From Candidatus Onthomorpha intestinigallinarum (lineage in GTDB: Bacteria > Bacteroidota > Bacteroidia > Bacteroidales > P3), in NCBI GenBank assembly GCA_019114015.1, contig DXGG01000138.1, positions 1 through 11,293 on the forward strand: a stretch of 11,293 bases of DNA, written 5' to 3'. The number at the start of each line of letters is the position of its first letter. Position 1 is the stretch's first letter. Both the position numbers and the translations under genes were made by a program. This document shows, piece after piece, positions 1 through 7,041 of the stretch. Below the pieces are notes generated by a model. That model did no database searches. It was not told the DNA's origin and worked only from the letters and a program-made list of their open reading frames with translations.

Positions 1-627
1 GACTCTTTCGTCAATACCTACAACTATCTGCTTTCATTGGCACAAAAGGTAAAAGCGGACACAAGCGGATTACTGGAATACGTTTTATGTCTGCCGGATT
101 TAAGAAATAACGAAAGCCAGATGACGGAAGACGAACAGAAACAGACACTTCTGTCCGTCGTAAATACCGCATTGGAAGAACTGAACCGTTTCAGAGAAAC
201 GGAAGGCAAAAGACTGGAAAAGGACTTCGAGAAAAGAATAGGCGTAATAGCGACATTGTTGGAAAAAGTCCCTTTATACGAACAGGCAAGATGTACAAGA
301 ATAAAGGAAAGGCTTTATTCCAACCTCAAGGAGTTGGATTTTGAGGAAATAGATGAGAACCGATTGGAACAGGAAATGATTTACTACATGGAAAAACTGG
401 ACATAACGGAAGAAAAGGTAAGGTTAAGGCAACATATGGACTATTTTCTCGAATGCATGTCGAAAGAGGAAACACAAGGCAAGAAACTGGGATTCATAGC
501 TCAGGAAATGGGTAGGGAAATCAATACTTTGGGTTCCAAGGCCAACGATGCGGATTTACAGATGATAGTTGTAAAGATGAAGGATGAGCTGGAGAAAATA
601 AAGGAACAGTTGGCAAATATACTGTAA
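1..627 (+). CDS. yicC: YicC/YloC family endoribonuclease, 3' part (5' end outside window)
   Basis: The frame is open from base 1 to the TAA at 625-627, giving 208 C-terminal residues; the start lies before the window. The visible part carries the hallmarks of the YicC/YloC C-terminal domain: a Lys/Arg/Glu-rich helix ending LEKDFEKRI, then an ERL...L segment, DENRLEQE, an ITEE..RL..H stretch, GKKLGFIAQEMGREINTLGSKAND and a final LEKIKEQLANIL helix. E. coli YicC is known as an endoribonuclease family member linked to small-RNA decay. That this protein cuts RNA is inferred from the family. The next gene follows after 6 nt and is probably co-transcribed. In many Bacteroidota I expect gmk right after yicC; here a TPR protein takes that place. 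Confidence 0.93.
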   Translation, partial: DSFVNTYNYLLSLAQKVKADTSGLLEYVLCLPDLRNNESQMTEDEQKQTLLSVVNTALEELNRFRETEGKRLEKDFEKRIGVIATLLEKVPLYEQARCTRIKERLYSNLKELDFEEIDENRLEQEMIYYMEKLDITEEKVRLRQHMDYFLECMSKEETQGKKLGFIAQEMGREINTLGSKANDADLQMIVVKMKDELEKIKEQLANIL

Positions 628-633
628 TACAAA

Positions 634-2445
634 ATGACAAAGCGTTTATTTTGTCTTGTCGCATGCTGGTTGGGATTGTCCCTTGCGGGATTTGCCCAAA
701 TAGAGACGGAAACGGAACAGGCCGCCTATTTGCAGGAAAACGGCAAGATACAGGAGGCAATCAGCATTTACAAAGACCTTGTGAAGCGATACCAAAGCGA
801 ACAAACATATCTGCTATTGTGCGATGCGTTGATTAAAGCCAATCAGTATGAGGATGCGGAGTCATATCTGAAAAAGGCCGTCAAAAAATATCCCGACCAG
901 ATAAAATTCCCTGTCGAACTGTTTTTGCTGTATGAAAAGGAAAAGGAAAACAAAAAGGCGGAAAAGTTGTTTTCCAAAATGCTGAAGGAACTGCCGGCCA
1001 ACAATACGGAGATTATGAACATGGGCAATGCCTTTTTTGAGAATCGTCATTTCGAACAGGCAAAGCAGGTGTTCCTAAGGGGGAGAGAGTTGCTGGGAAA
1101 CCCCACTCTTTATTCGTGGCAGTTGGGCTCAATTTACATGCAGGAAAAAAACTACAAGGCAATAGCAAGGGAATATCTGCTTCAACTGGAAAAAAATCCC
1201 AAACTGCTCGCCAACATAGAAGCAAACATTGCAGGTCTGTTAACAAAGGGAGAACCGGAATTGGCGGAGGAAATCGAAAACGAATGGAAAAAAATCAGCT
1301 CTTCCAATCCTGACAACCCCTATTTTGCACAATTCGGAATATGGCTTTATTCGCAAACCGGCAAACTTGACAAGGCTTTTGAAATGGCCGGGCAGGTGGA
1401 TAGAAAGTTTGAGAACAACAATGGAATATCCATGTTCGCTCTTGCGGAAGACCTGAGCAACGCAAAATATTTCAGACAGGCGGAAAAAGCTTTGGAATAC
1501 ATGATGGCCAAAGGGCAAACCAATGCGTTCTATGAACGCAGCAGGATATTGTATGCCCTAACGGTTTACGAACGGTTCGTTTCTGAAAATGACAAAACGG
1601 ATAAAGAAACAAACAAAGTGAGGGAAGTCCTCTCCTCCACGCTGGAACAGTTCGGTTATACGAGACAGACGTTCGATTTGATAGTTTCTCTTGCGGATGT
1701 TTTGGCCAACCATGCTTCGGATGCCCAGTCTGCGGTCGACATGTTGGAGAGAGTGCAAAACGACAGGTCCTTCAGTTCGGAACAAAGAGGGGAATTGAAA
1801 CTGATTTCGGCAGAAATATATCACAGAAACGGAGACAGCTGGCAGGCAAGTCTGTTTTGTTCTCAAGTGGAAAAGGAATGCAAGAACGGTCCTGTTGCAG
1901 ACAAGGCCAAATTCTTCAAAGCCGTATTGAGTTACTACAAAGGCGAGATGGAATGGGCGTTGTCGCAGTTCAAGGCTTTGAGAAGTTCTACCTCAAAGCT
2001 GATATCCAATGATGCCATGGAGTACAGCGTTTTGATACAGGAAAACATGGATGAGGACAGTTCTTTTTCCGCCCTGCAACTTTTTGCACTTGCCGGACAG
2101 GAATTCGATTACGGAAACTACGCGGGAGCTGAAGCCTATCTGGACAGCATAGAAGAAAGATATTTTTACCACAGCCTGTTTGACGAGGTTCTGTTGTTCA
2201 GAGCCGAAATAGCGATGCGTCAACAGGATTATGCGTCTGCCGACAGCCTTTTGAACGAACTGCTGATGAAATACCCTTATGACCTGACGGCAGATGACGC
2301 GATAATGTACCTGGCGTTCATTTCTGAGGAATATTACAAAGACAAAGAAAAGGCCAGACAATACTACCAACGGATAATATTGGATTACCCGAACAGCCTT
2401 TATGCAACCAGAGCGAGGGAAATGTACAGCAGGCTGAGCAAATAA
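634..2445 (+). CDS. Exported tetratricopeptide-repeat protein
   Basis: A 603-residue protein with a signal peptide: MTKRL, a hydrophobic stretch, then LAGFAQ at about residues 17-22, with likely cleavage near there. After it the chain is almost entirely helical repeats of TPR type. Examples are GKIQEAISIYKDLVKRY near residues 37-53, NQYEDAESYLKKAVKKYP near 71-88 and HFEQAKQVFLRGRELL near 132-147. More repeats near the C-terminus include DYASADSLLNELLMKYPYD and a last repeat with KARQYYQRIILDYPNS. Such proteins are scaffolds that bind other proteins; here the site would be the periplasm. No catalytic domain is visible and I do not recognise a specific family. The ATG at 634 is chosen because the signal peptide starts there and it lies 6 nt after yicC. 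No clear Shine-Dalgarno is seen. It is probably the last gene of the yicC transcript. Confidence 0.9.
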   Translation: MTKRLFCLVACWLGLSLAGFAQIETETEQAAYLQENGKIQEAISIYKDLVKRYQSEQTYLLLCDALIKANQYEDAESYLKKAVKKYPDQIKFPVELFLLYEKEKENKKAEKLFSKMLKELPANNTEIMNMGNAFFENRHFEQAKQVFLRGRELLGNPTLYSWQLGSIYMQEKNYKAIAREYLLQLEKNPKLLANIEANIAGLLTKGEPELAEEIENEWKKISSSNPDNPYFAQFGIWLYSQTGKLDKAFEMAGQVDRKFENNNGISMFALAEDLSNAKYFRQAEKALEYMMAKGQTNAFYERSRILYALTVYERFVSENDKTDKETNKVREVLSSTLEQFGYTRQTFDLIVSLADVLANHASDAQSAVDMLERVQNDRSFSSEQRGELKLISAEIYHRNGDSWQASLFCSQVEKECKNGPVADKAKFFKAVLSYYKGEMEWALSQFKALRSSTSKLISNDAMEYSVLIQENMDEDSSFSALQLFALAGQEFDYGNYAGAEAYLDSIEERYFYHSLFDEVLLFRAEIAMRQQDYASADSLLNELLMKYPYDLTADDAIMYLAFISEEYYKDKEKARQYYQRIILDYPNSLYATRAREMYSRLSK

Positions 2446-2471
2446 AACATTTGAAATCCCTTTCCTCGTTT

Positions 2472-2522
2472 CGGAAAATTCTTTTCAGGATACATTTTTT
2501 TCTTTTCTGAAAAGATTTTCCG
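2472..2522 (+). terminator. Long hairpin after the TPR gene, T-tract in its loop
   Basis: The left arm CGGAAAATTCTTTTCAG (2472-2488) pairs with CTGAAAAGATTTTCCG (2507-2522): 16 base pairs with one bulged T at 2480. The loop is 18 nt and holds a run of seven T. No T-run follows the stem, so it is not a standard intrinsic terminator. It could be a processing or 3'-end stabilising structure, or a protein site. A smaller alternative stem, TTTCC (2461-2465) with GGAAA (2473-2477), followed by ATTCTTTT, overlaps its left arm and could be a weak terminator instead. The pairing is read directly from the sequence; the terminator role is a guess. Confidence 0.45.
2495..2511. repeat. Single copy of the 17-nt motif TTTTTTTCTTTTCTGAA
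   Basis: This is identical over 17 nt to copies at 7627-7643 and 7669-7685. A degraded copy, TTCTTTTCAGGA, sits exactly 21 nt upstream (C at 2481 versus C at 2502), matching the 21-nt period of the other array. The copy also supplies much of the loop and the first bases of the right arm of the hairpin at 2472-2522. Confidence 0.6.
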
Positions 2523-2596
2523 GACATTATCGATTGCCATGCCGTCAAAAGTTTGTACTTTTACACTTTCGTTTTTGCAAGAAATAATGGTTTGGA

Positions 2597-4162
2597 ATGA
2601 GACTCGTTTTTTTTACCGTAATATTTTCTTTGTTTGTTTGCACGAATCTGTTTGCACAGGACGATGATTACGGCGTCTTTGTGGAGTTTGAGAGAAACTA
2701 CGACAGTTTGTTGCAAGGCTATTACATGAAGCAGATTGCAAAGGTTCGGACTCAGAAATACGATTACAAGCAGGACTATTCTTTTGTCAGTGCCGCTTCC
2801 GTTCCGGACAGTGTCATGGCAGGAAGGCTGAAGGCCATTCCTTCGGTCATTCCCTTGACCTACAACGACAAGGTGAGAGCCCATATAATATATTATGTTG
2901 ACAAGATTGGGGACAGAGTCGGCGTAATGCTCGGACTGAGCAGATACTATTTTCCTATTTTCGAGAACATTCTGGACAGAGTGGGAGTTCCGAGCGAGTT
3001 GAAGTATCTTGTGGTCATAGAGTCAGCATTGAATCCAAGAGCCGTTTCACGTGTAGGGGCGACCGGTTTGTGGCAATTCATGTATGCCACCGGCAGAATG
3101 TATGATTTAAGGGTCAATTCGGTCGTTGACGACAGGCGCGACCCCATAAAGTCCACGCTTGCCGCGGCAAAGTATCTCAAGGACCTGTACGGCATATACA
3201 ATGACTGGACTCTGGCCTTGGCGGCCTACAACTGCGGACCGGGAAACGTAAACAAGGCCATCAGACGTTCCGGCAAGGACGACTTTTGGGGCATTTACGA
3301 TTTTCTTCCGAGAGAAACACGCAGTTATGTGCCGGCATACATAGCCGCGACCTATGTCATGAATTATTACAAGGAGCACGGAATAAAGGAAGAAAAAATA
3401 TCCTATCCGTATTCTCTGATTACCGATACGATAATGGTGAGGAAGGATGTGCATTTCGGCCAGATATCATCGGTATTGAACATACCGTTCGAACAGTTGA
3501 GGGATTTGAATCCGCAATACAAAATGGACATGATTCCTGGTGCTCAGGGAAATTACAGTCTGAAGATGCCGCTCAGATACATCAACGATTACATAAGTCT
3601 GGAGGACAGCATATCCAATTATGACAGAGCCAAATATTTCGAAGATGAGAAGAACGGGGAGGAACTTTTGGACGGAGATGAAGTGGAATACCGTTACAGG
3701 ACGGTTTATCACAAGATAAGAAGAAACGAAACATGGTCCTCGATAGCGAGAAAGTACGGCGTAAACGTATCCGACCTGAAAAAATGGAATCCAAAGGCAA
3801 GCAGAAAACGGTATCTGTATGCCGGTCAGCTTCTTGCGGTGAAACAAAAAGAGGCTTACAAGAAACAGGTGACGGCTTCGGCACAGACGGAAGACGAAAC
3901 GAAGGTGTCTGTCGAAAAATCTTTGCTATCTTCGGACAATCAGGCGATAGACAACCAGCCTACCGCAGAGGAAGTAATAAAGAAGACAAGCGGACAAAAG
4001 CCTAAGCAGACGATAGTAAAACACAAGGTCAAAAAAGGCGAGACGGTCGGTAAGATAGCGAAGAAATACGGGGTGAGCGAAGCCCAGATACGCAAGCTGA
4101 ACAACATGAGTCTCAAGTCCTCCTCACGCATAAAGGCGGGACAGGTTTTAAGGATAAAATAG
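2597..4162 (+). CDS. mltD: Exported MltD-like lytic transglycosylase with LysM domains
   Basis: A 521-residue murein-cleaving enzyme of the SLT/GH23 type. It would cut the MurNAc-GlcNAc bond of peptidoglycan in the periplasm, leaving 1,6-anhydro ends. A signal peptide covers residues 1-20 (MRLVFF...TNLFAQ). The SLT domain runs about 118-250: the catalytic Glu is E142 in VVIESALNP, followed by GATGLWQFM (154-162), the DDRRDP segment (178-183) and ALAAYNCGPGNV (207-218). A weak LysM-like stretch lies near 283-327. A clear LysM follows at about 370-416 and another at 474-521 (HKVKKGETVGKIAKKYGVS), joined by a polar linker. This SLT plus C-terminal LysM order is that of MltD, although the lipobox of E. 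coli MltD is missing here. The ATG at 2597 starts the signal peptide; the ATG at 2587 is in another frame. A terminator follows at 4232, so it is probably transcribed alone. Confidence 0.93.
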   Translation: MRLVFFTVIFSLFVCTNLFAQDDDYGVFVEFERNYDSLLQGYYMKQIAKVRTQKYDYKQDYSFVSAASVPDSVMAGRLKAIPSVIPLTYNDKVRAHIIYYVDKIGDRVGVMLGLSRYYFPIFENILDRVGVPSELKYLVVIESALNPRAVSRVGATGLWQFMYATGRMYDLRVNSVVDDRRDPIKSTLAAAKYLKDLYGIYNDWTLALAAYNCGPGNVNKAIRRSGKDDFWGIYDFLPRETRSYVPAYIAATYVMNYYKEHGIKEEKISYPYSLITDTIMVRKDVHFGQISSVLNIPFEQLRDLNPQYKMDMIPGAQGNYSLKMPLRYINDYISLEDSISNYDRAKYFEDEKNGEELLDGDEVEYRYRTVYHKIRRNETWSSIARKYGVNVSDLKKWNPKASRKRYLYAGQLLAVKQKEAYKKQVTASAQTEDETKVSVEKSLLSSDNQAIDNQPTAEEVIKKTSGQKPKQTIVKHKVKKGETVGKIAKKYGVSEAQIRKLNNMSLKSSSRIKAGQVLRIK

Positions 4163-4176
4163 ACTTTCGAAAGTCT
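4161..4176. repeat. 16-nt perfect palindrome AGACTTTCGAAAGTCT
   Basis: It overlaps the TAG stop of the transglycosylase gene (4160-4162). As RNA it would fold into a 6-bp stem with a TCGA loop. No T-run follows, so a terminator role is unlikely. It could instead be a 3'-end structure or a DNA site. No other copy was noticed in the window. Confidence 0.4.
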
Positions 4177-4231
4177 GATGACATGCAAAATAATCGTAAG
4201 AACAGCCATGTTATTCGACATCCGTATTCAA

Positions 4232-4256
4232 TTACCGCCGGTTCGGTAACTTTTTT
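4232..4256 (+). terminator. Intrinsic terminator after the transglycosylase gene
   Basis: TTACCG (4232-4237) pairs with CGGTAA (4244-4249) across a 6-nt loop CCGGTT, followed by C and six T (4251-4256). The stem is short, but the layout is a classic intrinsic terminator. It ends 15 nt before the -7 box of the next promoter. Confidence 0.65.
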
Positions 4257-4270
4257 ATAAAAAAGATTTA

Positions 4271-4278
4271 TAACTTTG
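4271..4278 (+). promoter_or_regulatory. -7 box TAACTTTG, promoter of the hpt operon
   Basis: A perfect match to the Bacteroidota TAnnTTTG -7 element, followed by C. No clear TTTG -33 element is seen; that position falls in the T-run of the preceding terminator. Transcription would begin roughly 4-8 nt after the box, at or just before the ATG at 4286, giving almost no leader. Confidence 0.65.
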
Positions 4279-4285
4279 CACCGTT

Positions 4286-4843
4286 ATGAATGATGAGCAA
4301 GTAGTGATAAACGGGATTGTTTTTGAAAAGACGGTGAGCAGTCGGGAACTGGAACAAATAAACATAAGTCTGGCAAAACGCATATCGCAGGATTATCGTG
4401 ACAGGATGCCTACATTTTTGGTTGTTCTGAACGGTGCGTTTATGTTTGCCGCCGACTTGTTGAGGAGAATTGAGGTGGAGTGCGAGGTTTTCTTTGTAAA
4501 GTTGTCCTCATATCAAGGAATGGAAAGCACGAAAAGGGTTGAAACATTGTTGGGGCTTCCGGATGATTTGGAGAACAGGGATATCGTGATAATAGAGGAT
4601 ATAGTTGACAGCGGGTTTACCATGAGTGAGTTGAGACGTATGCTGAAGGAGAAGAACGTAAATTCGATAGAGATATGTTCCTTGATGTACAAACCTGACT
4701 GTTTCAAGGGGGATTTTACCGTTAAGTATATCGGCAAGTCCATAGGTGAGGAATTTATAGTCGGATACGGATTGGATTTGGATTCCAAGGGCAGAAACCT
4801 TGCGGAGATTTATCAAAGGAAAAACAATAAAACGGAAGAATAA
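4286..4843 (+). CDS. hpt: Hypoxanthine phosphoribosyltransferase
   Basis: A 185-residue purine salvage enzyme of the type I phosphoribosyltransferase fold. It joins hypoxanthine (and usually guanine) to PRPP, giving IMP or GMP plus pyrophosphate, in the cytoplasm. The PRPP-binding motif is VIIEDIVDSGFT (101-112) with the acidic pair E104/D105. The flexible-loop segment KLSSYQG lies at 72-78 and the late signature FIVGYGLDLDSKGRNL at 157-172. The first loop is LNGAFMFAADL (48-58). Length is normal. The start at 4286 fits the family N-terminus; the ATG at 4290 is out of frame. The stop is 3 nt before adk, so the two are co-transcribed and probably translationally linked. It heads the operon hpt-adk-obgE-PAP2. 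Confidence 0.95.
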   Translation: MNDEQVVINGIVFEKTVSSRELEQINISLAKRISQDYRDRMPTFLVVLNGAFMFAADLLRRIEVECEVFFVKLSSYQGMESTKRVETLLGLPDDLENRDIVIIEDIVDSGFTMSELRRMLKEKNVNSIEICSLMYKPDCFKGDFTVKYIGKSIGEEFIVGYGLDLDSKGRNLAEIYQRKNNKTEE

Positions 4844-4846
4844 ATC

Positions 4847-6010
4847 ATGCTTAATATTGCATTATTCGGAGCGCCCGGAGCAGGAAAGGGCACTCAGTCA
4901 AAGGAATTGGTAAAGAAATACAATCTGACTTATATTTCAACGGGAGATATTCTAAGGAAGGAAATAGCTGCCGGAACGGAGTTGGGATTGCAGGCAAAGG
5001 ACATAATAAACCGCGGAGGACTGGTAAGCGACGAACTGATAGTGCAAATCATAGAGAAAATCATAGAAAGTGCCGACGAAGGCGGCATATTGTTCGACGG
5101 TTTTCCGAGAACGGTTGTTCAGGCTTACATTCTCGAGGGGCTGTTGCACAGGATGAACCGCCGTTTGCTTTGCATGCTCAGTCTGGAAGTCCCACGCGAG
5201 GAACTGATATCAAGAATGCTAAAGCGTGCAGCGATAGAAGGACGGGCCGACGACAACGAAGAGGTAATAAAAAACAGGTTCAAAGAATATGATGAAAAGA
5301 CCCGTCCGGTTGCAGAGTTCTACAAGGCGAAAGGAATCTATTATCCGATAGACGGAGTCGGTACCATGGAAAAGGTATTTTCGCGATTGACCGAAAAAAT
5401 AGAACAACTGCTGGAAACGGCTTACAGAAACATCGTACTGTACGGTATGCCGGGCAGCGGAAGAGGCACTCAGGCCAAAAAAATCGCCAAAAAGTATTCC
5501 CTCGTATATATATCCACGGGCGCGATGATAAGAGAGGAGATAAAGAACCAAACAGAGACCGGAAAGATGTGCGCTCCTTACATAGAGGCAGGCGACAATG
5601 TTCCGGATGAAATAGCAATCCGCCTGATAGAAAAGAAAATACAGGAAAACCCTGCCGCAAAGGGATTCGTCTTCAAGGGATTCCCTTCGACATACGTGCA
5701 GGCCTACATATTGGATGGCATATTGGAAAGGGTGCATTCTTCGGTAACATGTGCCGTAGAGATAAATTCCAATCCTATTCAGTGCGTCAAAAGGCTTAAC
5801 GCAAGAAACAAAACAGAAGACAGAAGGGTTTATGACCGAAATACCGACATAATAATCCACAGGCTCGAGACCTACGAGAGCTGTTCCAACAAGGTAAGGG
5901 AATATTACAGAAACAAGAACAAGTATTACAGCGTCAACGGAGATCAGGATATGGAATTGGTATTCAAAAGTCTTTGCGACACCGTTGACAATGCCTTGAG
6001 AAAATCATAA
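4847..6010 (+). CDS. adk: Tandem double-domain adenylate kinase (active domain plus degenerate second domain)
   Basis: A 387-residue chain, about twice the usual short adenylate kinase. Domain 1 (1-190) looks active: P-loop GAPGAGKGT (8-16, K14), STGD (31-34), R37, DGFPR (84-88), GRADD (132-136), then R144 and R153. The LID is the short form without a zinc-binding insert. It would catalyse ATP + AMP = 2 ADP. Domain 2 (about 194-387) keeps the fold but has GMPGSGRGT (200-208) with Arg206 for the P-loop Lys, STGA for STGD, and KGFPS (277-281) for DGFPR. It therefore lacks the residues that usually bind phosphates, Mg2+ and AMP. Both halves share VQAYIL.G.L.R after the FP motif, which suggests internal duplication. 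The frame is continuous, with no stop or frameshift between domains. The gene lies between hpt (3-nt gap) and obgE (17-nt gap). Domain 2 is probably regulatory or structural; that is inference. Confidence 0.92.
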   Translation: MLNIALFGAPGAGKGTQSKELVKKYNLTYISTGDILRKEIAAGTELGLQAKDIINRGGLVSDELIVQIIEKIIESADEGGILFDGFPRTVVQAYILEGLLHRMNRRLLCMLSLEVPREELISRMLKRAAIEGRADDNEEVIKNRFKEYDEKTRPVAEFYKAKGIYYPIDGVGTMEKVFSRLTEKIEQLLETAYRNIVLYGMPGSGRGTQAKKIAKKYSLVYISTGAMIREEIKNQTETGKMCAPYIEAGDNVPDEIAIRLIEKKIQENPAAKGFVFKGFPSTYVQAYILDGILERVHSSVTCAVEINSNPIQCVKRLNARNKTEDRRVYDRNTDIIIHRLETYESCSNKVREYYRNKNKYYSVNGDQDMELVFKSLCDTVDNALRKS

Positions 6011-6027
6011 CCAAAACACATACGGAA

Positions 6028-7041
6028 TTGGCTTCAAATTTTGTTGACTACGTAAAGGTCTGCTGCCGTTCGGGTAAGGGAGGCGCCGGAAGCGCTCATC
6101 TGTTGAGAACAAAAGGAGACGCAAAGGGAGGACCCGACGGAGGAGACGGCGGAAGAGGAGGACATGTCATCCTGCGGGGTAACAAACAGTATTGGACGCT
6201 TCTGCACCTTAAATACACCAAACACCTTATAGCCGAAGCGGGAGGAAACGGCGGCGAAAACAGACTGCACGGCAAAAACGGGAAAGACGTTATTGTGGAT
6301 GTTCCGCTCGGTACGGTTTGCAGGGATTGCGAAAGCGGAGAAACGGATTGCGAAATAATAGAGGACGGACAAACTGCCATAATAGCCAAAGGCGGACGAG
6401 GCGGACTGGGTAACGATCATTTCAAATCGCCTACAAACCGTACTCCGCGTTATGCCCAACCGGGAGAAGACGGAGTGGAATCATGGAAAATCATAGAGCT
6501 GAAAATATTGGCTGATGTGGGATTGGTGGGCTTTCCGAACGCAGGAAAAAGCACCCTACTCAGCGTGGTATCCGCCGCAAAACCCGAAATAGCCGACTAT
6601 CCGTTCACCACTCTGGTACCGAATCTCGGAATGGTGGCATACAGAGCCGACAAATCGTTCGTCATGGCAGACATACCCGGCATAATAGAGGGTGCATCCG
6701 AAGGAAAAGGCCTCGGATACAGATTCCTGCGGCATATAGAAAGAAATTCGGCTCTGTTGTTCATGATACCCTGCGACAGCAATGACATAAAAAAAGAATA
6801 TGAAATACTCGAAGGGGAACTGGCCAACTACAATCCCGAACTTCTGGACAAGGACAGACTGTTGGCCATTACCAAGTGCGACATGCTGGATGAGGAAATG
6901 ATAATGCAGATGAAAGAACATTTGCCTCAAAACATCAGGTCGGTATTCATTTCTTCCGTAACGGGGATGAACATACAGAAACTCAAGGATATGATATGGG
7001 AAACATTGAACGAGGGGAATGGAACATCTGATAAATATTGA
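6028..7041 (+). CDS. obgE: Obg family ribosome-associated GTPase
   Basis: A 337-residue GTPase acting in late large-subunit ribosome assembly and in growth control. The Gly-rich Obg fold is at about 4-160 (SGKGGAGSAH at 15-24, GGPDGGDGGRGG at 34-45, KGGRGGLGN at 121-129). The G domain follows: G1 GFPNAGKS (168-175), G2 YPFTT (191-195), G3 DIPG (215-218), G4 TKCD (282-285) and G5 SSV (309-311). The start is TTG at 6028: no in-frame ATG lies between the upstream stop (5986-5988) and the conserved MASNFVDYVKV N-terminus, which matches Bacteroides Obg as I recall it. The protein ends soon after the G domain. As I recall, Bacteroides Obg carries an acidic C-terminal tail of about 50 residues, absent here. 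Its last 23 nt overlap the PAP2 gene. Confidence 0.95.
   Translation: MASNFVDYVKVCCRSGKGGAGSAHLLRTKGDAKGGPDGGDGGRGGHVILRGNKQYWTLLHLKYTKHLIAEAGGNGGENRLHGKNGKDVIVDVPLGTVCRDCESGETDCEIIEDGQTAIIAKGGRGGLGNDHFKSPTNRTPRYAQPGEDGVESWKIIELKILADVGLVGFPNAGKSTLLSVVSAAKPEIADYPFTTLVPNLGMVAYRADKSFVMADIPGIIEGASEGKGLGYRFLRHIERNSALLFMIPCDSNDIKKEYEILEGELANYNPELLDKDRLLAITKCDMLDEEMIMQMKEHLPQNIRSVFISSVTGMNIQKLKDMIWETLNEGNGTSDKY

Larger units (their letters stand above)
2446..2596. other. Intergenic region with hairpin and T-rich motif
   Basis: This 151-nt gap lies between the TPR gene and the transglycosylase gene. It holds a long hairpin (2472-2522) and one exact copy of a 17-nt T-rich motif (2495-2511). A promoter for the downstream gene is expected near 2550-2585, but no perfect TAnnTTTG box is present. 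The nearest sequences are TACTTTTA near 2556 and GTTTTTGC near 2573, both imperfect. No ORF here is credible. Confidence 0.6.

Noticed and set aside
5219..5860. A 213-codon open frame on the minus strand
   Set aside because: It lies wholly opposite the adenylate kinase gene, is rich in Tyr, Cys and Phe, has no known motif, and is a shadow of the real gene.
4847..6010. Two separate adk genes or an assembly duplication
   Set aside because: There is no stop or frameshift between the halves, and they differ at most positions including catalytic ones, so this is not a copied stretch of assembly.
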